A stretch of DNA of 64,000 nucleotides from Pseudoalteromonas luteoviolacea NCIMB 1944 (GTDB lineage: Bacteria > Pseudomonadota > Gammaproteobacteria > Enterobacterales > Alteromonadaceae): positions 1 through 64,000 of the forward strand of contig NZ_AUXS01000030.1 in the NCBI RefSeq assembly GCF_001625565.1. Reading direction: 5' to 3'. Each line of letters starts with the position of its first letter. Position 1 is the first letter of the stretch. Below, in pieces: positions 31,711-46,539 of this stretch. The notes under the pieces are model-generated. The model worked only from the letters and a program-made list of their open reading frames with translations, ran no database searches and was not told where the DNA came from. The position numbers were made by a program, and so were the translations under genes.

Positions 31711-33120
31711 GTGTATCTGTCGGTTTGGCAAAGTTGTTTATATGTTTTGCAAGATGAGCTGCCATCGCAGCAGTTCAATATGTGGGTTAGGCCACTACAA
31801 GCAGAAAGTACCGAAGATACTTTAACCATCTATGCACCTAATCGATTTGTGTTGGATTGGGTTCGAGAAAAGTACTTAAATAGAATAAATGAGCTCCTGA
31901 TTGAGATCTGTGGAGATGAAGCGCCGGAATTGCGCTTCGATGTTGGCAGCAAGCCAATGGCGCAGGTACAACCTCAAGTAACAGCGGATACTTCTGGTGG
32001 CGAAACACAAGCGCCAAGCGCGGCACAGGTGTCGTCAAAAAGCACGGCACATATGCCTGTTAACGAAGTGAAAGTTGAGCCGGCTCCGAAATCTAGCGTT
32101 AAATCAAATATCAAAGAAAATTATACTTTTGATAATTTTGTCGAAGGTAAGTCTAATCAACTTGCAAAAGCTGCTGCGACGCAAGTTGCAGACAATCCAG
32201 GTTCGGCGTTTAACCCTGTATTTATATACGGCGGTACTGGCTTGGGTAAAACGCATTTATTGCACGCTGTTGGCAACGGTATTATTGATAAAAAACCAGA
32301 TGCCAAAATTGTATATATGCATTCAGAGCGTTTTGTACAAGATATGGTTAAAGCGCTGCAAAACAATGCGATCGAAGACTTTAAACGTTACTACCGCAGT
32401 GTTGATGCATTGATGATTGATGATATTCAATTCTTTGCTAACAAAGAGCGCTCACAAGAAGAGTTTTTTCACACCTTTAATGCGCTGTTAGAAGGTAATC
32501 AGCAAATTATCCTGACATCAGATCGCTATCCTAAAGAAATTGAAGGTGTTGAAGATAGACTAAAATCCCGATTTGGCTGGGGCCTAACAATTGCGATTGA
32601 ACCACCTGAACTTGAAACTCGGGTGGCTATTTTGATGAAAAAGGCTCAGCAAAGTAACATCAACTTACCACACGAAGTGGCATTTTTTATCGCCAAAAAA
32701 CTACGTTCAAATGTTCGAGAGTTGGAAGGGGCCTTAAACCGCGTTATCGCAAATGCCAACTTTACCGGTCGACCAATTTCAATTGAGTTTGTTAAAGAGG
32801 CGCTCAGAGACTTATTGGCGCTTCAAGACAAGCTGGTTACGATAGATAATATTCAAAGAACAGTGGCTGAGTATTATCGTATTCGCGTATCTGATTTGCT
32901 TTCCAAGCGACGCAGTCGATCTGTTGCACGACCAAGACAAGTAGCCATGGCTCTGTCCAAAGAATTAACCAACCATAGCTTGCCAGAAATTGGCGATGCG
33001 TTTGGTGGCAGAGATCATACAACGGTGTTGCATGCCTGTCGTAAAGTAAAAGAGCTTCGTGAAGAGAGCCACGAAGTAAAAGAAGATTATCAAAACTTGA
33101 TCAGAACATTGTCATCTTAA
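31711..33120 (+). CDS. dnaA: Chromosomal replication initiator DnaA
   Basis: The 469-residue AAA+ initiator that binds the DnaA boxes at oriC. Domain I is at 1-80 ([18 protein letters not shown]), a Ser/Val-rich linker follows, Walker [17 protein letters not shown] is at about 174-189, Walker B is [11 protein letters not shown], and the C-terminal DNA-binding signature is [17 protein letters not shown] start with CGGAG six bases upstream. First gene of dnaA-dnaN-recF-gyrB. Confidence 0.99.
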   Translation: MYLSVWQSCLYVLQDELPSQQFNMWVRPLQAESTEDTLTIYAPNRFVLDWVREKYLNRINELLIEICGDEAPELRFDVGSKPMAQVQPQVTADTSGGETQAPSAAQVSSKSTAHMPVNEVKVEPAPKSSVKSNIKENYTFDNFVEGKSNQLAKAAATQVADNPGSAFNPVFIYGGTGLGKTHLLHAVGNGIIDKKPDAKIVYMHSERFVQDMVKALQNNAIEDFKRYYRSVDALMIDDIQFFANKERSQEEFFHTFNALLEGNQQIILTSDRYPKEIEGVEDRLKSRFGWGLTIAIEPPELETRVAILMKKAQQSNINLPHEVAFFIAKKLRSNVRELEGALNRVIANANFTGRPISIEFVKEALRDLLALQDKLVTIDNIQRTVAEYYRIRVSDLLSKRRSRSVARPRQVAMALSKELTNHSLPEIGDAFGGRDHTTVLHACRKVKELREESHEVKEDYQNLIRTLSS

Positions 33121-33130
33121 GGGTTAAGTG

Positions 33131-34234
33131 ATGCAAATAACGATAGTAAGAGAACAGTTTTTAAAGCCGTTAATGCAAGTGTCTGGCGCAATTGAGCGCA
33201 AGCACACACTACCTATTCTGTCTAATGTGCTTTTAGAAGTGAAAAATGGTGTGCTGTCTATGACGGGCACCGATCTTGAAATTGAATTAGTCGCGTCTGT
33301 CACGCTAGATAATGACACTGCGGATACGAAGTTAACATTGCCTGCGAAAAAGCTTTTAGATATTTGTAAAAGTTTACCAGATAACTCAGATCTAAACTTT
33401 AGCTCTCAGGAGCATCAGGTATTGTTAACCAGTGGAAAGAGTCGCTTTTCTTTAACCACCTTAGCAGCAGAAGACTTTCCAAACTTGGAAGAATGGCAAG
33501 GTGAAGTGGAATTTAAGCTGACACGCTTGGAGCTACGTAAGTTACTTGAAGCTACTCACTTCTCTATGGCTAATCAAGATGTTCGCTACTATTTGAACGG
33601 TATGTCATTTGAAGTGGACGGTAATGAAATAAAGACCGTTGCTACTGACGGGCACCGCCTTGCTATTGCACAGAAGCAACTTGAGCAATCTTTGGGTTCA
33701 CAAAGGCAGTTGATCATCCCTCGTAAAGGGGTGTTAGAAATAATGCGTTTGCTGCCAGCAGATGACGAAGAGTTGACTATACAATTTGGTGCAAACCACT
33801 TTCGTATTATTGATCAAGAAGTTATTTTTACTAGTAAGCTGGTCGATGGTCGCTTTCCTGACTATCGTCGAGTGCTACCACGCGGTGGTGATAAATTGGT
33901 TATTGCTAACCGAGAATGGCTGCGTAGTGCGTTTCAACGTGTTTCCATCTTATCCAACGAGAAGTTCAGAGGGGTTAGACTTAACCTCAGCAGTGGTGTA
34001 TTGAAGATAAGTGCAAACAACCCTGAGCAAGAACAAGCAGAAGAAACGGTAGAAGTAAACTATCAAGGCGAAGACTTGGAAGTTGGTTTTAACGTTTCAT
34101 ATCTGTTAGACGTATTGAATACTTTGAAAACAGAGGATGTTCAGTTTACGTTGGCAGACTCGAACAGCAGTGCCTTAATTGAAGGCAGTGGTGAGGATGA
34201 TGCGATGTACGTAGTAATGCCAATGCGCCTGTAG
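33131..34234 (+). CDS. dnaN: DNA polymerase III sliding clamp beta
   Basis: The 367-residue beta clamp with three similar domains; recognisable segments are RKHTLPILSNVLLEV, ATDGHRLAIAQ and the C-terminal YVVMPMRL that forms part of the partner-binding cleft. The ATG directly after an in-frame GTG is preferred as start because it gives the family length. It is ten bases after dnaA. Confidence 0.98.
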   Translation: MQITIVREQFLKPLMQVSGAIERKHTLPILSNVLLEVKNGVLSMTGTDLEIELVASVTLDNDTADTKLTLPAKKLLDICKSLPDNSDLNFSSQEHQVLLTSGKSRFSLTTLAAEDFPNLEEWQGEVEFKLTRLELRKLLEATHFSMANQDVRYYLNGMSFEVDGNEIKTVATDGHRLAIAQKQLEQSLGSQRQLIIPRKGVLEIMRLLPADDEELTIQFGANHFRIIDQEVIFTSKLVDGRFPDYRRVLPRGGDKLVIANREWLRSAFQRVSILSNEKFRGVRLNLSSGVLKISANNPEQEQAEETVEVNYQGEDLEVGFNVSYLLDVLNTLKTEDVQFTLADSNSSALIEGSGEDDAMYVVMPMRL

Positions 34235-34244
34235 AAGGGCGCTT

Positions 34245-35333
34245 ATGAGTTTGACACATTTTAGCCTCAATGATTTCCGTAACATTGAGGCGATTTCTAT
34301 TTCCCCTTCAAAAGATCTAAATTTAATACTGGGCCAAAACGGCAGTGGCAAAACTAGTCTGTTGGAAGCCATTTATTTTTTGTCTAGCGGCCGCTCTTTT
34401 CGTACCAACAAGCACAAATTAATGATCCGCAATAGCCAAGAAAAATGTATTGTTCATGGTAAAAAACAATTACATAACTTGTCTATACCAATCGGTATTA
34501 GCAAAGATCAAAGTGGTGATACTCAGCTTCGTATTCAAGGTCAAGCCAGTAGACGAATAGCTGAATTAGCGCAAATTCTACCGGTGCAAGTAATCACACC
34601 TGAAAGCTATGAGTTGTTTTTTGGCGGACCAAAAGAGCGAAGGAAGTTTTTAGATTTGGGTGTGTTCCACGTGGAACATTTGTTTTTTGATGTATGGAAA
34701 AGCTTTAATAAAGTACTCAAACAGAGAAATGCTTTGCTAAAAAGTAAGCCAGCAAATTGCGTAGAACAAATTAAGTTTTGGGATAAGCAGTTTGTTGAGA
34801 TGGCTGAGCAAATAAATATCTATCGAAAAGCGTATATAAGTAGGTTTGAAGGCTATTTTTTTGATAAGATAGGGGGGATTAGCCCTGTGTTTGAAGGCCT
34901 TGAAGCTCGTTACGATGCGGGTTGGAAAGGGGAACTGGCAGAAGTACTTCAATCACAGCTTGAGCGAGATTTAAAACTTGGTTATACAAGCCGAGGCCCA
35001 CATAAAGCGGACTTTAATTTTAAAGTACATGGTCACAATGTTGAAGGGATCATGTCCAGAGGCCAACTCAAGCTGTTACTTTATGCGCTCAAGATTACGC
35101 AGAATAATTTAATTGAACAAGAGACTGAAAAACAGTCGATATTGCTAATCGATGATTTACCATCTGAACTGAGCTCTGAAACATTGGAGTGTGTTGCTAA
35201 GCTACTTGCAAGTTGCAACTCTCAGCTATTTATTTCAGCAATCAGTTCAGACAGTTTAACGCCTGTTGTGGAACGGCTCGATAAAGATATTGAGATGTTC
35301 CACGTGGAACATGGTCGTTTAATAACAAATTAA
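34245..35333 (+). CDS. recF: DNA gap-repair ATPase RecF
   Basis: A 362-residue SMC-like ATPase for loading RecA at gaps. Walker A GQNGSGKTSLLEAIYFL is near residue 30, signature LMSRGQLKLLLYAL and Walker B SILLIDDLPSEL are present. The gene contains two exact copies of a 16-base parS palindrome, each encoding FHVEH: one mid-gene and one close to the 3' end. The protein otherwise looks normal. Confidence 0.97.
   Translation: MSLTHFSLNDFRNIEAISISPSKDLNLILGQNGSGKTSLLEAIYFLSSGRSFRTNKHKLMIRNSQEKCIVHGKKQLHNLSIPIGISKDQSGDTQLRIQGQASRRIAELAQILPVQVITPESYELFFGGPKERRKFLDLGVFHVEHLFFDVWKSFNKVLKQRNALLKSKPANCVEQIKFWDKQFVEMAEQINIYRKAYISRFEGYFFDKIGGISPVFEGLEARYDAGWKGELAEVLQSQLERDLKLGYTSRGPHKADFNFKVHGHNVEGIMSRGQLKLLLYALKITQNNLIEQETEKQSILLIDDLPSELSSETLECVAKLLASCNSQLFISAISSDSLTPVVERLDKDIEMFHVEHGRLITN
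34663..34678. promoter_or_regulatory. parS: parS centromere site 1 (inside recF)
   Basis: Perfect 16-base palindrome TGTTCCACGTGGAACA, matching the gammaproteobacterial ParB-binding site consensus. It lies about 15 kb from oriC, near the parAB genes, as expected for chromosomal parS. Confidence 0.93.
35296..35311. promoter_or_regulatory. parS: parS centromere site 2 (inside recF)
   Basis: A second exact TGTTCCACGTGGAACA, 633 bases from the first and in the same reading frame of recF, 22 bases before the recF stop region ends. Two sites this close would give a strong ParB loading point. Confidence 0.93.
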
Positions 35334-37763
<2,430 letters not shown>

Positions 37764-37785
37764 AACTGAATCTAAGCCGATGTTC

Positions 37786-37815
37786 AAAAAAGGAGGGGAA
37801 ACCCTCCTTTTTTTC
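37786..37815 (+). terminator. Terminator after gyrB
   Basis: Stem AAAGGAGGG/CCCTCCTTT with a short loop and a following T run, ending the dnaA-gyrB transcript before glyQ. Confidence 0.92.
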
Positions 37816-37947
37816 GTTTTAACGCTTAATTCTGTGCACTGCACACGGTATACTGAGCATAATTTTCAATCATTAAAACTCATTCTAGTGCCTTATCTCA
37901 TAGCACTGATTTGAGTCCCATGTACCAAATAAATATAAAAGCCAACT

Positions 37948-38847
37948 ATGCAAAAATATGACATCAAAACCTTTCAAGGGTTGATCCTGGCTTTACAGGA
38001 CTATTGGGCACAGCAAGGCTGTGTAATTGCACAACCACTGGATATGGAAGTTGGTGCGGGCACATTCCACCCGATGACTTTCCTGAAATCAATTGGCCCA
38101 GAACCAATGTCGAGCGCGTATGTTCAACCATGTCGTCGCCCAACCGACGGTCGATATGGTGAAAACCCGAATCGCCTTCAACACTATTATCAATTCCAAG
38201 TTGTACTGAAGCCATCACCGGACAACATCCAAGAGCTTTACCTTGGCTCATTAGAGGCATTGGGTATTGATACTTTGACCCACGAAGTGCGCTTCGTTGA
38301 AGACAACTGGGAATCGCCAACACTAGGTGCTTGGGGTCTAGGTTGGGAAGTGTGGTTAAATGGTATGGAAGTGACACAGTTCACTTACTTCCAACAAGTT
38401 GGTGGCATCGAATGCTCGCCAGTGACAGGTGAAATCACCTATGGCTTAGAGCGTTTGGCCATGTATATACAAGGTGTCGACAGCATCTATGACCTTGTTT
38501 GGACAGATGGTCCTATGGGTCGCGTTACTTATGGTGACGTGTTCATGCAAAACGAAATTGAGCAATCAACTTATAACTTTGAATATGCGGATGTAGACGC
38601 GTTATTCAACCAGTTTGATCAGTGTGAAAAAGAAAGCCAAAAATTGATAGAGGCGGGCTTGCCATTACCTGCTTATGAGCAAGTAATGAAAGCTTCTCAC
38701 GCATTCAACTTACTAGATGCCCGTCACGCAATTTCTGTGACAGAGCGTCAACGATATATTTTGCGTGTACGAGCATTATCTAAAGCCTGCGCGCAATCAT
38801 ATTTTGAAGCTCGTGAAGCACTTGGTTTCCCGCTTTGTAAGGACTGA
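37948..38847 (+). CDS. glyQ: Glycyl-tRNA synthetase alpha subunit
   Basis: The 299-residue catalytic subunit of the tetrameric glycyl-tRNA synthetase. Family opening [20 protein letters not shown], then [20 protein letters not shown]. Standard length. Two bases separate it from glyS, indicating coupling. Confidence 0.99.
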   Translation: MQKYDIKTFQGLILALQDYWAQQGCVIAQPLDMEVGAGTFHPMTFLKSIGPEPMSSAYVQPCRRPTDGRYGENPNRLQHYYQFQVVLKPSPDNIQELYLGSLEALGIDTLTHEVRFVEDNWESPTLGAWGLGWEVWLNGMEVTQFTYFQQVGGIECSPVTGEITYGLERLAMYIQGVDSIYDLVWTDGPMGRVTYGDVFMQNEIEQSTYNFEYADVDALFNQFDQCEKESQKLIEAGLPLPAYEQVMKASHAFNLLDARHAISVTERQRYILRVRALSKACAQSYFEAREALGFPLCKD

Positions 38848-38849
38848 TC

Positions 38850-40919
38850 ATGACAACTGAAAATTTACTAGTAGAAATTGGTACTGAAGAGTTACCACCA
38901 AAAGCATTACGCAAACTAGCAGAAGCATTTGCTGAAAACGCAGCAGCAGAGATAGATGCACTAGAGCTGGCTCACCAAGGCGTGAGTTGGTATGCATCAC
39001 CTCGTCGTTTAGGTATCCAAGTAAAACAACTTGAGACACAGCAAAAAGATAAAACTGTAGAGAAGCGTGGTCCAGCAATTAAAGCGGCATTCGACGCCGA
39101 TGGCAACCCAACTAAAGCTGCACAAGGCTGGGCACGTGGCTGTGGTATTGAAGTGAGCGAAGCCGACAAGCTTGAAACAGAAAAGGGTGCGTGGCTGCTT
39201 CACAAGGCAACCGTAAAAGGTCAGCAAGCATCTGAGTTACTGAGTGATGTGATTGGCAAAGCACTTGCTAAGTTACCTATCCCGAAACCAATGCGCTGGG
39301 GAGCAAACAAAACACAGTTTATTCGACCTGTTCACACTGTTGCTGCGTTACTTGGTAATGAAATCATCAAAGGTGAAGTGCTTGGTAAACAGATCAGCAA
39401 TGAGTTGCAAGGACACCGTTTTCATCATCCTGAGCGTATTACACTTGCCCATGCAGATGAGATATTTGACACGTTAAAGCAAGCATATGTTGTCGCTGAT
39501 TACGAGGTGCGTAAAGCGCAGATCCGCACTCAAATTGAAACCGAAGCTGCAAAGCTTGGCGCCATAGTTGCGATGGATGAAGAGCTGCTTGAAGAGGTTA
39601 CATCATTGGTTGAATGGCCAGTGACACTGACAGCGTCATTCGATGAAGCTTTTCTATCGGTGCCTGATGAAGCGCTTATTTATACGATGAAAGACGATCA
39701 AAAATACTTTCCGCTGTTGAACGACAAGGGAGAACTAATCAACAAGTTCTTATTTGTATCAAACATCGAGAGCAAAGATCCAAGTGTCGTGATCTCGGGC
39801 AACGAAAAAGTGGTTCGTCCACGTTTAGCGGATGCGCAGTTCTTCTTTGAAACGGATAAGAAGAAAACTTTAGAAAGTCGCTTAGAGTCTTTAGGTAGCG
39901 TATTATTCCAAAAGCAATTGGGCACTTTAAAAGATAAATCTGAGCGTATCGCAGCATTAGCGGGTTACATTGCAAAGCAATTGGGTGCAGATGAATCTTT
40001 GGCACAAAGAGCTGGCTTGCTGAGTAAAACAGACTTGATGACTGAGATGGTCATGGAGTTCACTGATGTGCAGGGCGTAATGGGTATGCACTATGCGCGC
40101 ATCGATGGCGAGGCTGAAGAAGTTGCAGTCGCGCAAAATGAACAATACATGCCGCGTTTTGCTGGTGATGCGTTACCTTCAAACCCAATCAGCTTTGCAG
40201 TTGCACTAGCTGATAAGTTCGATACTCTTGTGGGAATTTTTGGGATTGGTCAAATTCCAAAGGGTGATAAAGACCCATTTGCACTTCGCCGTGCTGCCAT
40301 TGGCGCATTGCGTATTATGGTAGAGAAAGAGCTACAACTTGATATCTTAGATATCGTGGCAAAAGCACAAACACTGTTTGGCGATAAGCTGACGAATGAT
40401 CAGGTCGCTGAAGATGTGTTTGAATTCATGCTGGGACGATTCCGCGCTTGGTATCAAGACGAAGGGATCGGTGTTGATGTTATCCAAGCTGTGTTGGCTC
40501 GTCGTCCAGCTCAGCCAGTTGACTTTGATCGTCGTGTCAAAGCAGTTAGCCACTTCCGTACACTCGATGAAGCAGAAGCACTTGCCGCTGCCAATAAGCG
40601 TGTAAACAATATATTGGCGAAAAATAACGTCACGAGTGATGCTGCGGTATCAACAGAGTTATTGGTTGAAGAAGCTGAAAAGCAACTTGCAGAGCAGGTT
40701 GCTGCGTTGACTGAAGAACTTGCACCAGTCTATGCGCAAGGTGATTACCAGCATGCATTAACACGTTTGGCGAGTTTGCGCGAAGCGGTAGATAACTTCT
40801 TTGATAATGTCATGGTAATGGCAGATGATGAAGCTACTAAGAACAACCGCCTTGCATTGTTAAGTCAGCTAAGCCGACTGTTTTTAAATACTGCAGATAT
40901 TTCAGTATTACAAAACTAA
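38850..40919 (+). CDS. glyS: Glycyl-tRNA synthetase beta subunit
   Basis: The 689-residue tRNA-binding subunit. It begins [20 protein letters not shown], contains [20 protein letters not shown] and ends with the helical [20 protein letters not shown] domain. A degraded copy of its last about 130 bases is found about 1.2 kb further on. Confidence 0.99.
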   Translation: MTTENLLVEIGTEELPPKALRKLAEAFAENAAAEIDALELAHQGVSWYASPRRLGIQVKQLETQQKDKTVEKRGPAIKAAFDADGNPTKAAQGWARGCGIEVSEADKLETEKGAWLLHKATVKGQQASELLSDVIGKALAKLPIPKPMRWGANKTQFIRPVHTVAALLGNEIIKGEVLGKQISNELQGHRFHHPERITLAHADEIFDTLKQAYVVADYEVRKAQIRTQIETEAAKLGAIVAMDEELLEEVTSLVEWPVTLTASFDEAFLSVPDEALIYTMKDDQKYFPLLNDKGELINKFLFVSNIESKDPSVVISGNEKVVRPRLADAQFFFETDKKKTLESRLESLGSVLFQKQLGTLKDKSERIAALAGYIAKQLGADESLAQRAGLLSKTDLMTEMVMEFTDVQGVMGMHYARIDGEAEEVAVAQNEQYMPRFAGDALPSNPISFAVALADKFDTLVGIFGIGQIPKGDKDPFALRRAAIGALRIMVEKELQLDILDIVAKAQTLFGDKLTNDQVAEDVFEFMLGRFRAWYQDEGIGVDVIQAVLARRPAQPVDFDRRVKAVSHFRTLDEAEALAAANKRVNNILAKNNVTSDAAVSTELLVEEAEKQLAEQVAALTEELAPVYAQGDYQHALTRLASLREAVDNFFDNVMVMADDEATKNNRLALLSQLSRLFLNTADISVLQN

Positions 40920-40940
40920 GTGTATTGACTAAACATATTA

Positions 40941-40968
40941 AGCCAGCAAGCATGCTGGCTTTTTTTAT
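40941..40968 (+). terminator. Terminator after glyS
   Basis: Perfect 8-bp stem AGCCAGCA/TGCTGGCT, 4-base loop, then seven T. It ends the glyQS transcript. Confidence 0.92.
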
Positions 40969-40980
40969 TTAGGATGATAG

Positions 40981-41442
40981 GTGAGAAAATTGCAAAAAAC
41001 GATAGCTTTATCAATCTTAGGTGTACTGGGTTTAGTTGGGTGTACTTCGCCACAAATAAGTGGGCAGTCAAGCACACAAGTTTCAACGCCCGTTGCAAAA
41101 ATGATAGACCGACCAATGTATTTACGTGGTGATTTTAGTCTTTGGGATGCTGAAGAGATTTACCAGCTTCAGCCTCAAGGCGATGGTACTTATTCAGTAC
41201 GTGCACGATTTATGAGTCTAGGCAAGGTGTATGAATTTAAAATTGCCGATGGGTCATGGAGCCAAGGCTACAATTGTGGTTATCGATTCCAAAGTGTTTT
41301 AAAGCTTGGTCAACCACAGGCTGCTGATTGTCACACCATCTACAATTACTTTAGTTTTATCCCAGATAAAAAAGGTTGGTTTCGTATCACGTTTGATTAT
41401 CGAGAGCCTAAAAAGCCAATGGTATTAATCCAGAGAGACTAA
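40981..41442 (+). CDS. Small lipoprotein with carbohydrate-binding-like fold
   Basis: A 153-residue lipoprotein starting at GTG. The signal ends LGLVGC with Cys21 as lipid site. The mature part has PMYLRGDFSLWDAEEIYQLQ, GDGTYSVRARF and YEFKIADGSWSQGYNCG, a pattern of short strands typical of the starch-binding/pullulanase-type module in which a WD or W residue follows GxF. It may bind glycans or be a structural outer-membrane lipoprotein. Two cysteines (NCGY and DCHT) may form a disulphide. A decayed second copy lies at about 42090-42290. Confidence 0.75.
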   Translation: MRKLQKTIALSILGVLGLVGCTSPQISGQSSTQVSTPVAKMIDRPMYLRGDFSLWDAEEIYQLQPQGDGTYSVRARFMSLGKVYEFKIADGSWSQGYNCGYRFQSVLKLGQPQAADCHTIYNYFSFIPDKKGWFRITFDYREPKKPMVLIQRD

Positions 41443-41584
41443 CATCAATCTATGATCGCTCATACTTGTAAAGTGAATAGCTGCAACGCTTAGCTAGCAC
41501 CGTGCATTTGGCTCGAATCAACGGGGCATAAAGGGCTTCTGAGTTAAAACGGCAAGTATTCACTTGCCGCAAAATTGGTAACTG
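41443..41584. other. Spacer between lipoprotein and peptide gene
   Basis: No gene seen. It contains the hairpin that terminates the peptide gene on the minus strand. Confidence 0.5.
41546..41570 (-). terminator. Terminator of the isolated GG-leader peptide gene
   Basis: Perfect 8-bp stem CGGCAAGT/ACTTGCCG with a 4-base loop, followed on the minus strand by TTTT. It is 15 bases past the peptide stop and supports that gene being expressed alone. Confidence 0.8.
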
Positions 41585-41743
41585 TTATTCAGGCTTACAA
41601 GGATAATCACGAGATGCACAATTGTGCACAGACTCACCCAATACGACATGGTCTTTACCGCCGGCGATGGCATTTGTTTGTGCAGGTTTAATTGCTTGTA
41701 GATCTAGGTTTTTAATTTTTTTTGTTTTGAGTTTTAATTTCAT
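41585..41743 (-). CDS. Isolated GG-leader peptide (52 aa) with two core cysteines
   Basis: A 52-residue peptide whose leader MKLKLKTKKIKNLDLQAIKP matches the K-T-K-K-(L/I)-K-x-L leader of the four tandem peptides 37 kb away. A double glycine follows at AIAGG (residues 28-29), then a core KDHVVLGESVHNCASRDYPC and KPE. Cys42 and Cys49 could form a disulphide or a thioether; Ser and Thr partners are near. Ribosome site AAGGAA is about ten bases before the ATG, and its own terminator follows. It stands alone with no modification or transport gene. It lies between a lipoprotein gene and a decayed copy of that gene. Confidence 0.82.
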   Translation of the reverse strand: MKLKLKTKKIKNLDLQAIKPAQTNAIAGGKDHVVLGESVHNCASRDYPCKPE

Positions 41744-41956
41744 ACTATATTTCCTTTTACTTTGTTGTTTACCTATTTTGTAAACTACCTTATTACTCCA
41801 TGAAATAATTCATTGTGTGTTTTTTATTACTATTTTGTTTCATTTGTGTTTATTCGCAGTTGTTGGCACTCGAGACTGGATGAAGCAAAAGGTAGTAACA
41901 GTGTGTTCGATTAGCTCGGCTGTGGAGCACGTGAGTGCCTATTGTTTAACTTATGA

Positions 41957-42290
41957 GAAGTGGTAGATAACTACTTTGATAATGTCATGGTAATGCTGGT
42001 GATTAAGCTGTTAAGTCAGCTAAGCCGCCTGCTTTTAAATACTGCAGATAAATAGATTAGTGACTGAATGGCTTTTTATTCATCCCGTCTATGAATTACA
42101 AAACCTCGAGACCATGGTATTTATTGCGTGAGAGTAGCGTTTATGAGTCTAGGAAAAGTGCAGGAATTCAAACTAGGTGACAAATCGAAGCAGGATATAA
42201 CTTTGGTTGTATATTTGATGGATGATTGCTGGTGGTAGACCTAAACTAGCAAACTAACTACTTCAACTTTCTCCCTAATAAAAAGGGGGA
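41957..42290 (+). pseudogene. Decayed duplicate of the glyS 3' end and lipoprotein gene
   Basis: 41957-42050 closely matches the glyS 3' end at 40782-40903 (shared blocks GATAATGTCATGGTAATG, TTAAGTCAGCTAAGCCG and TTTTAAATACTGCAGATA), with an internal deletion. It then passes through a shortened version of the glyS terminator region (TGACTGAATGGCTTTTTATT) into a degraded lipoprotein gene. There, TTTATGAGTCTAGG, ATATAACTTTGGTTG and the AACTACTTCAACTTTCTCCC stretch align with 41210-41375. Stops and frameshifts make it non-coding. Order and orientation match the original, so this is one segmental duplication. Confidence 0.85.
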
Positions 42291-42443
42291 AAGCACACTC
42301 GATATCTGTAGTAAAAAGCACCTCACTTGTCTAATTTGACATAAAAACATCAAGAATATCAAGGTGTATAAAAGATAAGTGACAGAAAGGGCTGCAAATA
42401 CATTTTATGATGGGAATGTAGTGAGTTCAGCTTTAATGCAAAG
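42291..42443. other. Spacer next to tusA
   Basis: No gene or hairpin of note. It may be the faded end of the duplicated segment, but no further match to the original was found by eye. Confidence 0.4.
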
Positions 42444-42683
42444 CTACTTGCCCTTTTTTAACAGGTATCGATAAGGTGATGAATCTATCTCTTTCGCGAC
42501 TAAGGTATGATCCATAAACTCGCAGAAGCTGGGTATATCTCGAGTAGTTGATGGGTCGTCTGCCAATATCAATAATGTTTCGCCATGATTCATCTTTCTA
42601 ACCATACCTCTGATCATCATAACTGGCTCAGGACAGCGCAGCCCGACGGCATCTAAGGTATGATCTGTATTATCAAAATTCAT
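42444..42683 (-). CDS. tusA: Sulfurtransferase TusA
   Basis: A 79-residue protein of the SirA/TusA family. The persulfide cysteine is in [18 protein letters not shown] (Cys17), followed by the family [20 protein letters not shown]. It carries sulfur for tRNA 2-thiouridine and other pathways. It lies next to the origin region as in many relatives. Confidence 0.95.
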   Translation of the reverse strand: MNFDNTDHTLDAVGLRCPEPVMMIRGMVRKMNHGETLLILADDPSTTRDIPSFCEFMDHTLVAKEIDSSPYRYLLKKGK

Positions 42684-42784
42684 AAAGCGCCTCTGGCCAA
42701 TATCAAAACATCTATTCTAACGTGGTACATACGCCGATTTAAAGGGGTTAATTTAAAATGTTGCGGATTCTTTGACGTAGGATA

Positions 42785-42823
42785 GATAATAAAAGGCAAA
42801 GCCACTGTTCATGACTTTGCCTT
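42785..42823 (-). terminator. Terminator after fadBA
   Basis: A 9-bp stem AAGGCAAAG/CTTTGCCTT with a 13-base loop, followed on the minus strand by TTTTATTAT. It lies about 40 bases past the fadA stop. Confidence 0.8.
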
Positions 42824-42860
42824 GGTCACCAAGTTGAAATTGGCTATGACAACAGGCGTG

Positions 42861-46191
<3,331 letters not shown>

Positions 46192-46539
46192 ACTTGTTCT
46201 CCGTGACACTGGTACGATGAGTTGTCATTTCATCCAGTGTGGCGTCTTTATTTGAAAATTGCAATGAAAAATTTACCGCAGATTTACTGTAAAGCATAAA
46301 TTGGGATGTTAAGGTGGCTAAGTGCATAGATTGGGCTAAGGTGTTTTAAGGTTTGCGCATTCAGTTTATTTAAACCTTCAATCATGCATAACTTGATTCG
46401 AGCAGAGCTAGCGCTCAGCTTCTCTCTGCTATTAAGCAGTAAAGTTAAGGAATGAACTCAGTGTATTGTATTTAAGTCATGATATTAAAAATATGCTGGG
46501 TCAAGATATACAACGCATTTATGTAAAGCATAGGTCGCC
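46192..46539. promoter_or_regulatory. Divergent promoter region between fadB and slt
   Basis: About 350 bases with no gene. It must carry the promoters for fadBA (leftward) and slt (rightward). No convincing FadR or PsrA operator palindrome was recognised by eye. Confidence 0.5.
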
